A stretch of DNA of 64,000 nucleotides from NCBI RefSeq assembly GCF_014646215.1, contig NZ_BMNA01000004.1, positions 142,243-206,242 of the forward strand, written 5' to 3'. The stretch's first letter is position 1. The number at the start of each line of letters is the position of its first letter. Made by a program: the position numbers and the translations under genes. The notes under the pieces were generated by a model. The model worked only from the letters and a program-made list of their open reading frames with translations. It did not search any database and was not told the DNA's origin. Of this stretch, positions 47,604 through 56,415 are shown one piece after another. The DNA comes from Nakamurella endophytica (GTDB taxonomy: Bacteria; Actinomycetota; Actinomycetes; Mycobacteriales; Nakamurellaceae).

Positions 47604-48626
47604 TCAGCCGCGGGCGGCGGTGCTGGACCGGCGCACCAGCTCGGCCGGGATGGACGCCGCGCGTGGCGGTGTCGCGCCGTCGATCAGCTGCTGCAGCAGC
47701 TCGATGGCCCGCCGGCCCAGGGCCGTGAAGTCCTGGCGGACGGTCGTCAGCGGCGGCCCGAAGTAGTCGCTGCCGTCCATGTCGTCGAAGCCGACCACCG
47801 AGACGTCGCCCGGCACGTCCAGTCCGGCCTCACCCAGGGCCCGGACGGCACCGAGCGCCATCAGGTCGTTGCCCACGAACACCGCGTCGGGCACGCCCTC
47901 CGCGAGCAGGTCCTGGCAGGCCCGGTACCCGGAGGCCGCCGACCAGTCGCCGTGCGCCAGCGCGCCCGGTCGGACGCCGTGCGCCCGCAGCTCCTGGCGC
48001 CAGCCGAGCGTCCTGGCGTGGGCGTCGAAGTAGTCGTCCGGGCCGGCCAGGTGCGCGATGTCGCGGTGACCCAGCTCGAGCAGGTGGCGGACGGCGAGCC
48101 GGGCGCCCCCGCGCTGGTCCACGGCGACCGACCGGATGCCGCTGCCCCGCGGGAGATCGGCAACCATGACCAGCGGCACCCGGCCGGCCAGCGCCTCGGC
48201 GGCGCGGGCGGCGGCCAGGTGCGGGGCGATGACCACCACGCCCTCGACGGCCTGGTCGGCGAAGTGCTCGAATGCCGGGTCGAGGTCGGCGGGGCCGACG
48301 GCCACGGTGCTGGCGACGCTGACGAACCAGCCGGCGCGGCGGGCGGCCGCCTCGACCGACAGCAGCGTGCTGGTCGGCCCGAACAGCGTGGTCGACAGCG
48401 TCACGACACCGAGGGTGCGGGACCGGCGGGTGACCAGCGCGCGGGCCGCGGTGTTCCGCCGGTACCCCAGGTCGGCGATCGCCTGGAGCACCCGCGTCCG
48501 GGTGGCCGGGCTCACGCTGGGATGCCCGTTGACCACCCTGGAGACCGTCTGGTGCGAGACGCCGGCGACCCGGGCGACGTCGTGCATCCCGGGCGGCCGG
48601 CCGGGAGAACTGGTCGCGGTCACCAT
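47604..48626 (-). CDS. LacI-family transcriptional regulator, probable arabinose repressor
   Basis: 340-residue regulator. The N-terminal helix-turn-helix and hinge region reads MHDVARVAGVSHQTVSRVV, and the rest is a periplasmic-binding-protein-like sensor domain ending in VSVVGFDDMDGSDYFGPPLTTVRQD. The ATG at 48626 (or GTG at 48623) gives a family-standard length; the frame to 48806 adds unrelated sequence. It precedes araDA in the same direction but is separated from them by its own terminator and an operator. Confidence 0.9.
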   Translation of the reverse strand: MVTATSSPGRPPGMHDVARVAGVSHQTVSRVVNGHPSVSPATRTRVLQAIADLGYRRNTAARALVTRRSRTLGVVTLSTTLFGPTSTLLSVEAAARRAGWFVSVASTVAVGPADLDPAFEHFADQAVEGVVVIAPHLAAARAAEALAGRVPLVMVADLPRGSGIRSVAVDQRGGARLAVRHLLELGHRDIAHLAGPDDYFDAHARTLGWRQELRAHGVRPGALAHGDWSAASGYRACQDLLAEGVPDAVFVGNDLMALGAVRALGEAGLDVPGDVSVVGFDDMDGSDYFGPPLTTVRQDFTALGRRAIELLQQLIDGATPPRAASIPAELVRRSSTAARG

Positions 48627-48765
48627 CCCTGCGCGCGCGCCTCCCGCCTCGGGACGCCCGGGCTCCGGGCGTGCATCACCCGCGGACCCGGACGGACGTC
48701 CGGCGGTCGGGCGGTGCTCAGCGTACGGGCCGGCCGGGATCGCAGTGCCGGCGACGAGTCCGGTG

Positions 48766-49659
48766 TCACCCGCGGCCGGTGGCCGCGGCGCCGTGGTCGG
48801 CGGCATCGGTGTCGTTCGGGGAGTCGGCGGCGGCGGCGGCGGCGTCGGCGTCGAGGTCGAGGTCGCCGTTGCGCTCCGGCCCGGGATCGACGTCCACCAC
48901 GACGACCTCGACCCCGCGGTCGCGGAACGGCCGCAGGTCGGACTCCTCCGCGCCCCGGTCGGTGACCAGCGTCCACCGGTCCGGCATGACCGCCCAGGCG
49001 TGGAACGGCCGCCGACCCAGCTTGGCCCCGTGCGCCAGCACGTAGACCCGGTCCGCCCGGCGCATCATGATCTCCTTCTGCCGCGTCTGCTCGAGGTCGG
49101 CCTCGCAGATGCCGCGGTCGGCGGTGACCCCGTCGGCCCCCAGGAACGCCCGGTCGAAGGTCATCCGCTCCAGCGAGGCCTCGGTGAGCGGGCCGACGAA
49201 CCCCTGGCTGAGCGGCCGGAGCCGGCCACCCAGCGCCAGCAGCGTGACGTCCGGCGCATCCGACAGTTCGTTCAGCGCGTTGAGACCGGTGGTCGCGACG
49301 ACGATGTCGCGGGCGGAGCCGAGCGCACGAGCCATCTCGCCGGTCGTCGAGCCCGCGTCCAGCACGACGGTCTCACCGCGCCGGACCTGCCCGGCCGCCC
49401 ACCGGCCGATCGCCTGCTTGGCTTCGAGCGCCTGGCCGGTGCGCCGGCGCAGCGGGGCTTCGGGATGGGCGACCAGCGCCATGGCACCGCCGTACGTCCG
49501 GGCCAGCTTGCCCGCCGCGGTGAGCGCGGCCAGGTCCCGGCGGATCGTCGAGGCGGTGACGTCGAACAGGTCGGACAGCTGCTCCACGGTGGCCGGGCCG
49601 GACTGCGTCGCCCACCGGACGATGTCCGCCCGCCGCTCCCGGGACGTCCGCCTGACCAT
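48766..49659 (-). CDS. DeoR/GlpR-family sugar-responsive regulator
   Basis: 297-residue repressor. Helix-turn-helix SGPATVEQLSDLFDVTASTI with RRDL following is the DeoR signature, and the C-terminal sugar-phosphate domain contains LDAGSTTGEMARAL and FLGADGV. The last about 35 residues are Asp/Ala-rich. It is the third gene after the DUF1537 kinase and pdxA2, all on the minus strand, and probably controls them through the TGCGCA repeats at 52047-52084 (inference). Confidence 0.9.
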   Translation of the reverse strand: MVRRTSRERRADIVRWATQSGPATVEQLSDLFDVTASTIRRDLAALTAAGKLARTYGGAMALVAHPEAPLRRRTGQALEAKQAIGRWAAGQVRRGETVVLDAGSTTGEMARALGSARDIVVATTGLNALNELSDAPDVTLLALGGRLRPLSQGFVGPLTEASLERMTFDRAFLGADGVTADRGICEADLEQTRQKEIMMRRADRVYVLAHGAKLGRRPFHAWAVMPDRWTLVTDRGAEESDLRPFRDRGVEVVVVDVDPGPERNGDLDLDADAAAAAADSPNDTDAADHGAAATGRG

Positions 49660-49762
49660 GCCCGCCCCTTCCCCCGGCTTCCCCGTCGCGGCCGTCCGAC
49701 GACCGTCCGCTGCCTGCCCGCCGCCGTCCGCCGCCTGTCCGCCTGTCCGCCTGCCCGCCGGG

Positions 49763-50767
49763 TCAGGCGTCGGCGGCGGTCGGGGCGAGCTGGACCGCCT
49801 GGCGCAACGCCTCCTTCATGCTGCCCGGGTCGGCGATGCCCTTGCCGGCGATGTCGAACGCCGTGCCATGGTCGACCGACGTGCGGATCACCGGCAACCC
49901 CACCGTGATGTTCACGCCGGCCTCCAGTCCCAGCACCTTGACCGGGCCGTGCCCCTGGTCGTGGTACATCGCGACGACCAGGTCGTAGTCCCCGCGGCCC
50001 GCCAGGAAGAAAGCCGTGTCGGCGGGAACCGGTCCACGGGCGTCGATCCCGTCGGCCTGCAGCACGGTGATCGCCGGGACGATCTTCTCCGCCTCCTCGC
50101 CGCGGCCGAACAGGCCGTTCTCACCGGCGTGCGGGTTGATCGCGCAGACGGCGATCCGCGGGCAGGGGATCCCGGCGTCCACCATGGCGCGGTGGCCGCG
50201 GCGGACGGTGCGCTCCACCAGCGGCGGGTCGATGCGCGCGATGGCGTCGATCAGGCCGATGTGCGTCGTCACATGGATGACCTTGACCTTCGGCGTCGAC
50301 AGCATCATCGACACCTCCTCGGTCCCGGTGAGCGCCGCCAGCAGCTCCGTGTGCCCGGGATACCGGTGGCCGGCCGCATGCAGCGCCTCCTTGTTCAACG
50401 GCGCCGTACAGATCGCCTGCACCCGACCGGTGATCGCGAGCTCGCCGGCGACGCGGACGTACTGGTACGCGGCGTCGCCGGCCACCGGGCTCAGCCGGCC
50501 GAAAGGCAGGTCGTCGGGGATGAGCCCGAGGTCGACGACGGCGATCCGGCCGGGCAGGTACTGCGCCTCGGCGGGCGAGGCGACCGCGCGGATGTCCGCG
50601 TCCACTCCCAGCAGGTCCGCGGCCAGCCGCAGCCGGCCCGCGTCGCCGATCACCAGGAGGTCGGCCAGACCGGCGACGGCGGGATCGAGCAGGGACTGCA
50701 CGACCACTTCCGGCCCGACGCCGGCGGCGTCGCCCATGGTGACGGCGATGGTCGGCCTGCTGCTCAT
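49763..50767 (-). CDS. pdxA2: PdxA2-type dehydrogenase (4-phosphothreonate/erythronate family)
   Basis: 334-residue PdxA-family NAD-dependent oxidative decarboxylase. Motifs are TMGDAAGVGPE at the N-terminus, TAPLNKEAL, PGHTELLA and YHDQGHGPVKVLG with metal histidines. Genes of this family next to DUF1537 kinases act in D-threonate or related four-carbon acid sugar catabolism, giving dihydroxyacetone phosphate, rather than in vitamin B6 synthesis. The ATG overlaps the kinase stop (ATGA), so the two steps are coupled. Confidence 0.9.
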   Translation of the reverse strand: MSSRPTIAVTMGDAAGVGPEVVVQSLLDPAVAGLADLLVIGDAGRLRLAADLLGVDADIRAVASPAEAQYLPGRIAVVDLGLIPDDLPFGRLSPVAGDAAYQYVRVAGELAITGRVQAICTAPLNKEALHAAGHRYPGHTELLAALTGTEEVSMMLSTPKVKVIHVTTHIGLIDAIARIDPPLVERTVRRGHRAMVDAGIPCPRIAVCAINPHAGENGLFGRGEEAEKIVPAITVLQADGIDARGPVPADTAFFLAGRGDYDLVVAMYHDQGHGPVKVLGLEAGVNITVGLPVIRTSVDHGTAFDIAGKGIADPGSMKEALRQAVQLAPTAADA

Positions 50768-51966
50768 GGGTTCTCCTCGGCAGGGGTGGTCCGGGCGGTC
50801 CGGACCGCGCGGGCGATGGCGAGCAGGGAGTCGGGGGCGCCGAAGCTCCCCGGCCGCGTCGCGACGAGCCGACCGGTGGGGTCGACGCAGACGACGGCGC
50901 CGTGGTGCACCTCGGTCAGCGGGCGCAGCCGGTCCACGCCGAGCCGGTCGAGCACCGCCCTTGCCGTGCCGCCGCCGGTGAGGACCAGTCCGTCGGCCCG
51001 GCGGGCAGCGGGGACGACGGCGGTGGCCAGGGCCGCCGCCAGCTCCGCCGAGTCCCCCGGCCGCACCGGCGCGGCGGGATCGATGGCGGCGACGACGATT
51101 TCGCCCGCCGCCGGATCCGGTACGGGCCGGTGACCTGCGAGCAGATCCGCGGGTCGGGCCAGCAGCACCCGCGCACCGGCCGCCCGCAGCACCGCCAGCT
51201 GGGCCGGTACCGACGGCGCGGCGCTGCCGACGACCACCAGTGTGGCCGGAACCCCTGGCCGGTGCGGGACCGGCGCACCCCGACGGGGCGCACCCCGGTG
51301 CACCGGGACGGTGCGGGCGACCGCCGCCGCCAGTGCCGCCGACCCGACCAGCGCGGGCCGGTCCAGCCGGCACGCCGCGGCGGCGATGAGGTCCAGGTCG
51401 CCGTCGTGCTCGGCGTCGCACACCGGAACCCGACCGGCGTCCAGCGATGCCCGCAGTTCGGCGGCCAGTTCGCCACCGCGGACACTGTCGACGTCCAGAC
51501 TCCTGGTGGCGACGGGCGACAGCGCCGCCGGCACGCTCCCGGGCGCGGGCCGGGCTTCGGCGCGCCAGGCGTCCGTGGCGTCCAGCGGGACCCCGTCGAG
51601 GTGCACGACGGCGCCGCGGACGGACCGGCCGGCGGCCGGCAGCGCCGGAGCCACCACGACGTTCGGCCGGCAGGCCCGGACCGCGGCGAGCTCGGCCGCG
51701 ACCGGTCCGCGCAGCAACGAGTCGATCTTCTTGACCAGCAGCGGGGTGTCGGGCAGTCGCCGGAGCGCCGCGGTCACCCGTGCGGCGGCGGAGTCCGCGG
51801 GCAGCGAGCGGCTGTCGGTGTCGACGACCCGCACGTCGACAGCGGTGTCGCCGGGCGCGCATCGCTCGTCGAGTTCGACCCACACGCGCGCACCGCGCAG
51901 CAGGAACCCCGCCGCGGTCTCCACGGCGCCGGACAGGTCGTCGGCGAGCACCGCGACGGACGCCAC
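50764..51966 (-). CDS. Four-carbon acid sugar kinase (DUF1537 family)
   Basis: 400-residue kinase of the OtnK/DtnK group that phosphorylates D-threonate, L-threonate or D-erythronate. The N-terminal motif LADDLSGAVETA (substrate aspartates) and VKKIDSLLRG are typical, and a C-terminal nucleotide-binding motif GLVLTGGGTARAVLDRLG is present. The GTG at 51966 follows a strong GGGAGGAGA site; the frame to 52044 has no support. First gene of the kinase-pdxA2-deoR operon. Confidence 0.9.
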   Translation of the reverse strand: MASVAVLADDLSGAVETAAGFLLRGARVWVELDERCAPGDTAVDVRVVDTDSRSLPADSAAARVTAALRRLPDTPLLVKKIDSLLRGPVAAELAAVRACRPNVVVAPALPAAGRSVRGAVVHLDGVPLDATDAWRAEARPAPGSVPAALSPVATRSLDVDSVRGGELAAELRASLDAGRVPVCDAEHDGDLDLIAAAACRLDRPALVGSAALAAAVARTVPVHRGAPRRGAPVPHRPGVPATLVVVGSAAPSVPAQLAVLRAAGARVLLARPADLLAGHRPVPDPAAGEIVVAAIDPAAPVRPGDSAELAAALATAVVPAARRADGLVLTGGGTARAVLDRLGVDRLRPLTEVHHGAVVCVDPTGRLVATRPGSFGAPDSLLAIARAVRTARTTPAEENP

Positions 51967-52046
51967 CCGATCTCCTCCCGACGCACGGTCCCCGGCGCCG
52001 AGGGCCGCTCGACCCGCGCGGAGGGATGGACGCCACTCAAGCACCG

Positions 52047-52085
52047 TGCGCAGATCACGCTAGGCCGGCTGCGCATTGTGCGCAA
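52047..52085 (-). promoter_or_regulatory. Promoter with TGCGCA repeats for kinase-pdxA2-deoR operon
   Basis: On the minus strand TTGCGC (52085-52080), a 17-nt spacer and TAGCGT (52062-52057) form a promoter, starting transcription near 52050. Three copies of the palindromic hexamer TGCGCA at 52047, 52070 and 52079 overlap the -35, the spacer and the start region, as an autoregulated DeoR-family operator would. Confidence 0.55.
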
Positions 52086-52141
52086 CGCCCGTCCGGGATG
52101 CCCGCCGGGCGTTCGACGTCGGCGTCAGCTCGCCCGGCGCG

Positions 52142-53263
52142 TCAGCCCAGCGCCCGGGACAGGTCGGCCCACAGGTCCTGGACGTCCTCGATGCCGACCG
52201 ACAGCCGCAGCAGGTTGTCCGGGGTGCCGTTGGCGGCGTCGACGGCGTACTGCGCCCGCCGTTCGACCAGGGTCTCCACCCCGCCCAGGCTGGTGGCGTT
52301 GGTGACCAGCCGGACGGCGGCGCACACCCGGTCCGCGGCCGGCGCGCCGCCGGCCACCAGGAACGACAGCATGGCGCCGGGCCCGTCGTGCAGCCGGGCC
52401 ACCAGGTCGTGCCCCGGGTCGTCCGGCAGTCCCGGGTAGAGCACGCGCTCGACGGCGGGGTGGGCGGCCAGCCGCTGGGCCAGCACGCCGGCGTTCGCCT
52501 GGGCCCGCTCCATCCGGACCGCGAGCGTGCGGATCCCGCGCAGCGCCAGGAAGGTCTCCAGCATCCCGGGCAGCCCTCCGGTCAGGTCCCGGCGGAGCTT
52601 GAACGCGGCGAACCGCTCGTCGTCGTCCGGGCCGGTGACCAGGGCACCCATCAACAGGTCGGAGTGACCCGACAGGTACTTGGTCACCGAGTGCATGACG
52701 ACGTCCGCGCCGTGTTCGAGCGGTCGCAGCAGGAGCGGGGAGTTCCACGTCGAGTCGACCACCACGGTCGCGCCGACGGCGTGGGCCGCCTCGGCCAGCG
52801 CCGGCACGTCGGCCACGCCGACCATCGGGTTGGTCGGGGTCTCGATCCACAACAGCGCGGGCGCGGGTTCCCGGCGCAGCGCCTCGAGCACCGCCGCCGT
52901 GTCGCTGATCTCCACCCGGCGCACCTCGAGCCGGCCGAGCCGTTCCTGGTGGTCGTGGATCGAGCTGGTGCCCGAGTAGGTCATCCGCGGCACCACGACG
53001 GTGCTGCCGGCCGGCAGGCCCTCGACGACCGCGGCGATCGCGGCCATGCCGGACGAGAAGGCCAGCGCTCGCCCGCCTTCCAGCTCGCCGAGCGCCTCCT
53101 GAAAGGCACGCAGCGAGTCGGAGCCGCTCTGCCGCAGGTAATTCTGCTCGGCGCCCTGGTGGAACGTCACCGACGCCGCGATCGGTGTGTTGACCGGGGC
53201 GCCGGGCTCTGCGGGGGGCCGCCCGGCGGCGACCGCGACGGTGGACCGGGCGTACTGGCTCAT
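52142..53263 (-). CDS. Cystathionine gamma-lyase/synthase family enzyme
   Basis: 373-residue PLP enzyme of the Cys/Met metabolism family. PLP lysine K195 is in [19 protein letters not shown] and ETPTNPMV bind the cofactor. Whether it is a gamma-lyase or gamma-synthase cannot be fixed from sequence alone. The ATG at 53263 is 10 nt after the mntR stop, with a TAGCGT 7 nt upstream, so it may be read both with mntR and from its own leaderless promoter. It is slightly short for the family (about 380-400). Confidence 0.88.
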   Translation of the reverse strand: MSQYARSTVAVAAGRPPAEPGAPVNTPIAASVTFHQGAEQNYLRQSGSDSLRAFQEALGELEGGRALAFSSGMAAIAAVVEGLPAGSTVVVPRMTYSGTSSIHDHQERLGRLEVRRVEISDTAAVLEALRREPAPALLWIETPTNPMVGVADVPALAEAAHAVGATVVVDSTWNSPLLLRPLEHGADVVMHSVTKYLSGHSDLLMGALVTGPDDDERFAAFKLRRDLTGGLPGMLETFLALRGIRTLAVRMERAQANAGVLAQRLAAHPAVERVLYPGLPDDPGHDLVARLHDGPGAMLSFLVAGGAPAADRVCAAVRLVTNATSLGGVETLVERRAQYAVDAANGTPDNLLRLSVGIEDVQDLWADLSRALG

Positions 53264-53273
53264 GGCCGCTACG

Positions 53274-53954
53274 CTAGCGGGCGACCTCCGCGGCGCCGAT
53301 CCAGACCGCGGCCGCCAGCCCCGGGGCGAGTTCGTGGCGGGCGCCGTCGGCCGTGACGACGAACGCGCCACCGAACGGCAGCCGCTCGACCAGCCGGACC
53401 GACTGGCCCAGCGCGATGCCGGCCGCGGACAGGTGCCGCAGCACCTCGGGGTCGCGGTCGTCGACCCGGACCAGCGGTCCGCCTTCCCCCGCCGCCAGGT
53501 CGGACAGCCGGCGTGCGGGGACGGCCTGCACGGTCCCGTCCGGGCCGGGGATCGGGTCGCCGTGCGGGTCGGTGACCGGGTGGCCGAGCCGGGCGTCGAT
53601 CCGCTCGACGAGCAGGTCGGACACCACGTGCTCGAGTTCCTCGGCCTCGTCGTGCACCTCGTCCCAGCCGTACCCGAGCTCGGCGACCAGGTACATCTCC
53701 ACCAACCGGTGCCGCCGCACCACCTGCAGCGCCTCCGCCCGGCCGGCCGGGGTCAGCCCGACGGCGCCGTACCGGACGTGCTCGACCAGTCCCAGCTCGG
53801 TGAGCCGCCGCAGCATCCCGGACACCGACGAGGCCGCCAGTCCGAGCCGCTCGGCCAGGGCCGTGGCGGACACCGGACCACCGTCGTGCTCCCCGACCGC
53901 CCAGATGGTCTTGAGGTAGTTCTCGACGGCCGCCGTCTGCCCCGTCCGCGCCAC
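53274..53954 (-). CDS. mntR: Manganese-dependent DtxR/MntR-family regulator
   Basis: 226-residue metalloregulator: winged helix with VSATALAERLGLAASSVSGM, dimerisation domain, and a C-terminal SH3-like (FeoA) domain. Metal-site residues H82, E86, H101, E108 and H109 are present. At the position of DtxR/IdeR Cys102 it carries E105, the manganese-type substitution. The GTG at 53954 gives normal length; TAGCCT lies 7 nt upstream. It is divergent from mntH, its expected target. Confidence 0.9.
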   Translation of the reverse strand: MARTGQTAAVENYLKTIWAVGEHDGGPVSATALAERLGLAASSVSGMLRRLTELGLVEHVRYGAVGLTPAGRAEALQVVRRHRLVEMYLVAELGYGWDEVHDEAEELEHVVSDLLVERIDARLGHPVTDPHGDPIPGPDGTVQAVPARRLSDLAAGEGGPLVRVDDRDPEVLRHLSAAGIALGQSVRLVERLPFGGAFVVTADGARHELAPGLAAAVWIGAAEVAR

Positions 53955-54070
53955 GCCCTGCAGGCTAGCGGCGCGGCGCCCGTACCAGCCGGGACCAGCC
54001 CGGGCCGATCCGGACCACCGGCACCGGCAAACTGCGGACGGATTCCACCCATCCGTCTCGGGGTACCGTA

Positions 54071-54094
54071 CGAACAAAGTTCGGCACGGCGAAC
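54071..54094. promoter_or_regulatory. Candidate MntR operator between mntR and mntH
   Basis: Composite inverted repeat: CGAAC, AAA, GTTCG, GCACGG, CGAAC. The first two arms form a hairpin-like palindrome and the last two a second one with a 6-nt centre. It lies in the 172-bp divergent region, 33 nt before the mntH ATG. Confidence 0.5.
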
Positions 54095-54126
54095 TCCTGG
54101 CCTGCCAGACGAGGGAGGCCCTGGCG

Positions 54127-55383
54127 ATGTCGGCGTTGACCACCGGTTCGGACCTGGCCGCCGCCCGTGACCGCGGCCGGGTACGCGGCCTCGTGGCGGC
54201 CCTCGGCCCGGCGTTCGTGGCCGCCGTCGCCTACATCGACCCGGGCAACTTCGCCACCAACATCAGCGCCGGCGCCCGCTACGGGTACCTGCTGGTGTGG
54301 GTCATCGTCGTGGCCAACCTGATGGCCATGCTGGTGCAGTACCTGTCGGCGAAGCTGGGCGTCGTCACCGGCCGCGACCTGCCCGAGCTGTGCCGCCAGC
54401 ACCTGCCCCGCCGGGTCTCCGCCGGCCTGTGGGTGCAGGCGGAACTCGTCGCGATGGCCACCGACCTGGCCGAGTTCGTCGGTGCGGCCGTCGGTCTCAA
54501 CCTGCTGTTCGGCGTGCCGCTGTTCCTGGCCGGGCTGATCACCGCGGCCGTCGCGTTCGCCGTGCTGGCGCTGCAGCAGCGCGGCTACCGGCGGTTCGAG
54601 GTGGCGATCATCGCGCTGCTGCTGCTGGTCGGGCTCGGCTTCCTGGTCGACCTGCTCACGGTCGGGGCGTCCGCGCCCGACGCGCTGGCCGGCCTGCTGC
54701 CGCGGTTCGACGGGCCGGACAGCGTTCTGCTGACCGCCGGGATCATCGGCGCGACCGTCATGCCGCACGTGGTCTACCTGCACTCGGCGCTGACCAAGAA
54801 CCGCGGCCAGCGGTCCACCGACGACCAGCGACGGCGGCTGCTGCGGACCACCCGGCTCGACGTGTACCTGGGCCTGGGGCTGGCCGGCCTGATCAACCTG
54901 TCGATGCTGCTCATCGCGGCGAACCTGTTCCACGCCAGCGGACGGACCGACGTGGACACCATCGAGGGCGCGCACCGCGGGCTCGGCGAGCTGGTCGGGG
55001 GCGGCGCCGCGCTGGCGTTCGCGGTGGCCCTGCTGGCGTCCGGCTTGGCGTCGTCGAGCGTCGGGACCTACGCCGGGCAGGTGGTGATGGCCGGGTTCAT
55101 CCAGCGCCGCATCCCCTTGCTGCTGCGTCGCGGGCTGACCATGCTGCCGGCGCTGCTGGTGCTCGGCCTGGGCCTGCCGACCACCGACAGCCTGGTGGTG
55201 TCCCAGGTGGTGCTGTCCTTCGGCATCCCGTTCGCGCTGGTGCCGCTGCTGCTGCTGTCCCGCCGCCGGGACGTGATGGGCGACTTCGCCAACCGCCGGA
55301 TCACCACGGTCGCCGGCTCGCTGATCGCCGCGCTGATCATCGTGCTGAACCTCTACCTGCTGTGGGTGACGTTCGTGGGCTGA
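54127..55383 (+). CDS. mntH: Nramp-family manganese transporter
   Basis: 418-residue membrane protein with about 11 helices. The metal-binding motif of helix 1, DPGNFATN, begins at residue 38, and the helix 6 motif MPHVVYLHSAL carries the conserved Met-Pro-His. It imports Mn(II) (or Fe(II)) with protons. The ATG follows GGGAGG. Divergent from mntR, so probably repressed by Mn-bound MntR at the inverted repeats upstream. Confidence 0.95.
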   Translation: MSALTTGSDLAAARDRGRVRGLVAALGPAFVAAVAYIDPGNFATNISAGARYGYLLVWVIVVANLMAMLVQYLSAKLGVVTGRDLPELCRQHLPRRVSAGLWVQAELVAMATDLAEFVGAAVGLNLLFGVPLFLAGLITAAVAFAVLALQQRGYRRFEVAIIALLLLVGLGFLVDLLTVGASAPDALAGLLPRFDGPDSVLLTAGIIGATVMPHVVYLHSALTKNRGQRSTDDQRRRLLRTTRLDVYLGLGLAGLINLSMLLIAANLFHASGRTDVDTIEGAHRGLGELVGGGAALAFAVALLASGLASSSVGTYAGQVVMAGFIQRRIPLLLRRGLTMLPALLVLGLGLPTTDSLVVSQVVLSFGIPFALVPLLLLSRRRDVMGDFANRRITTVAGSLIAALIIVLNLYLLWVTFVG

Positions 55384-55517
55384 GCTGCGCCGGCCCGCCC
55401 GGGAACTCGTGCGGTCCGGGGGCCTACCGGGCGGCGCGGATCGGCTGCCGCCGGCCGGGGAACAGCACGGTCGGCATCCGGGTCCCCGGGTGCGTCCGAC
55501 ATCCTCGGGGGTTCGAC

Positions 55518-56366
55518 GTGCAGGCCGAGCAGATCACCGACCCGCTGACCTACCACGGCGAGGGCGCGGTGTGGTCGCCGAGCTGGGGCGGGCTGCGGTT
55601 CGTGGACATGCTCGCCGGGGACGTGCTCACCCTGCAGCCCGACGGCACCGCGCAGCGGCTGCACGCCGGGCGGATCGCCGCGGTCGTGCGGCCGCGGGTC
55701 GGCGGCGGTGCGGTCATCGGCGTCGAGCACGGCTGGACGCTCGAGGACCCGGACGGGACGCTGCGCCCGCTGCCGGCGGTGATCCACGACCCGGGGATCC
55801 GGATGAACGAGGGCGACTGCGACCCGCAGGGCCGCTTCTACTGCGGGTCGATGGCGTACGCCCAGGCCGAGGGCGCCGCCGCGCTGTACCGGCTGCACCC
55901 GGACGGCACGACCGACACGGTGCTGCGGGGTGTCACCGTGTCCAACGGGCTCGCCTGGACCTCCGACGGCAGCCTGGCCTTCTACGACGACACCCCGACC
56001 CACCGGGTGGCGGTGTTCGACCACGACCCGGAGGGCGGCCTGTCGAACCGGCGGGTGTTCGTCACCATCGACCCGGACGCCGGCAACCCGGACGGGCTGA
56101 CGGTCGACGCCGAGGGCGGGGTCTGGGTCGCCCTCTACGGCGGCGGCGCGGTCCACCACTACACCGCCGACGGCCGGCTGGCGGACGTCGTCGAGCTGCC
56201 GGCGAGCCAGGTGACGTCCTGCACCTTCGGCGGGGACGACCTGCGGGACCTGTTCATCACCACGTCCCGGGAGAACCTCGACGACGGCGACGAGCCGCTG
56301 GCCGGCGCGGTCTTCCGGACCCGTCCCGGGGTGACCGGGCAACCGGTCCGCAGCTTCGCCGGCTGA
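55518..56366 (+). CDS. SMP-30/gluconolactonase-family lactonase
   Basis: 282-residue six-bladed beta-propeller enzyme. Metal ligands expected for the family are visible in GEGAVW (E), NEGDCDPQGRFYCG (N), SNGLAWTSDG (N) and NPDGLTVDAEGGVW (D). Members hydrolyse sugar lactones such as gluconolactone or L-arabinolactone. The GTG at 55518 gives the standard length; the longer frame is a shadow of mntH. A part in arabinose use is possible but araDA lies 8 kb away. Confidence 0.9.
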   Translation: MQAEQITDPLTYHGEGAVWSPSWGGLRFVDMLAGDVLTLQPDGTAQRLHAGRIAAVVRPRVGGGAVIGVEHGWTLEDPDGTLRPLPAVIHDPGIRMNEGDCDPQGRFYCGSMAYAQAEGAAALYRLHPDGTTDTVLRGVTVSNGLAWTSDGSLAFYDDTPTHRVAVFDHDPEGGLSNRRVFVTIDPDAGNPDGLTVDAEGGVWVALYGGGAVHHYTADGRLADVVELPASQVTSCTFGGDDLRDLFITTSRENLDDGDEPLAGAVFRTRPGVTGQPVRSFAG

Positions 56367-56415
56367 CCAGCGGATCGACGAGCAACCCGAAGGCCAGGTC
56401 GCACCGTCCTCGGTC

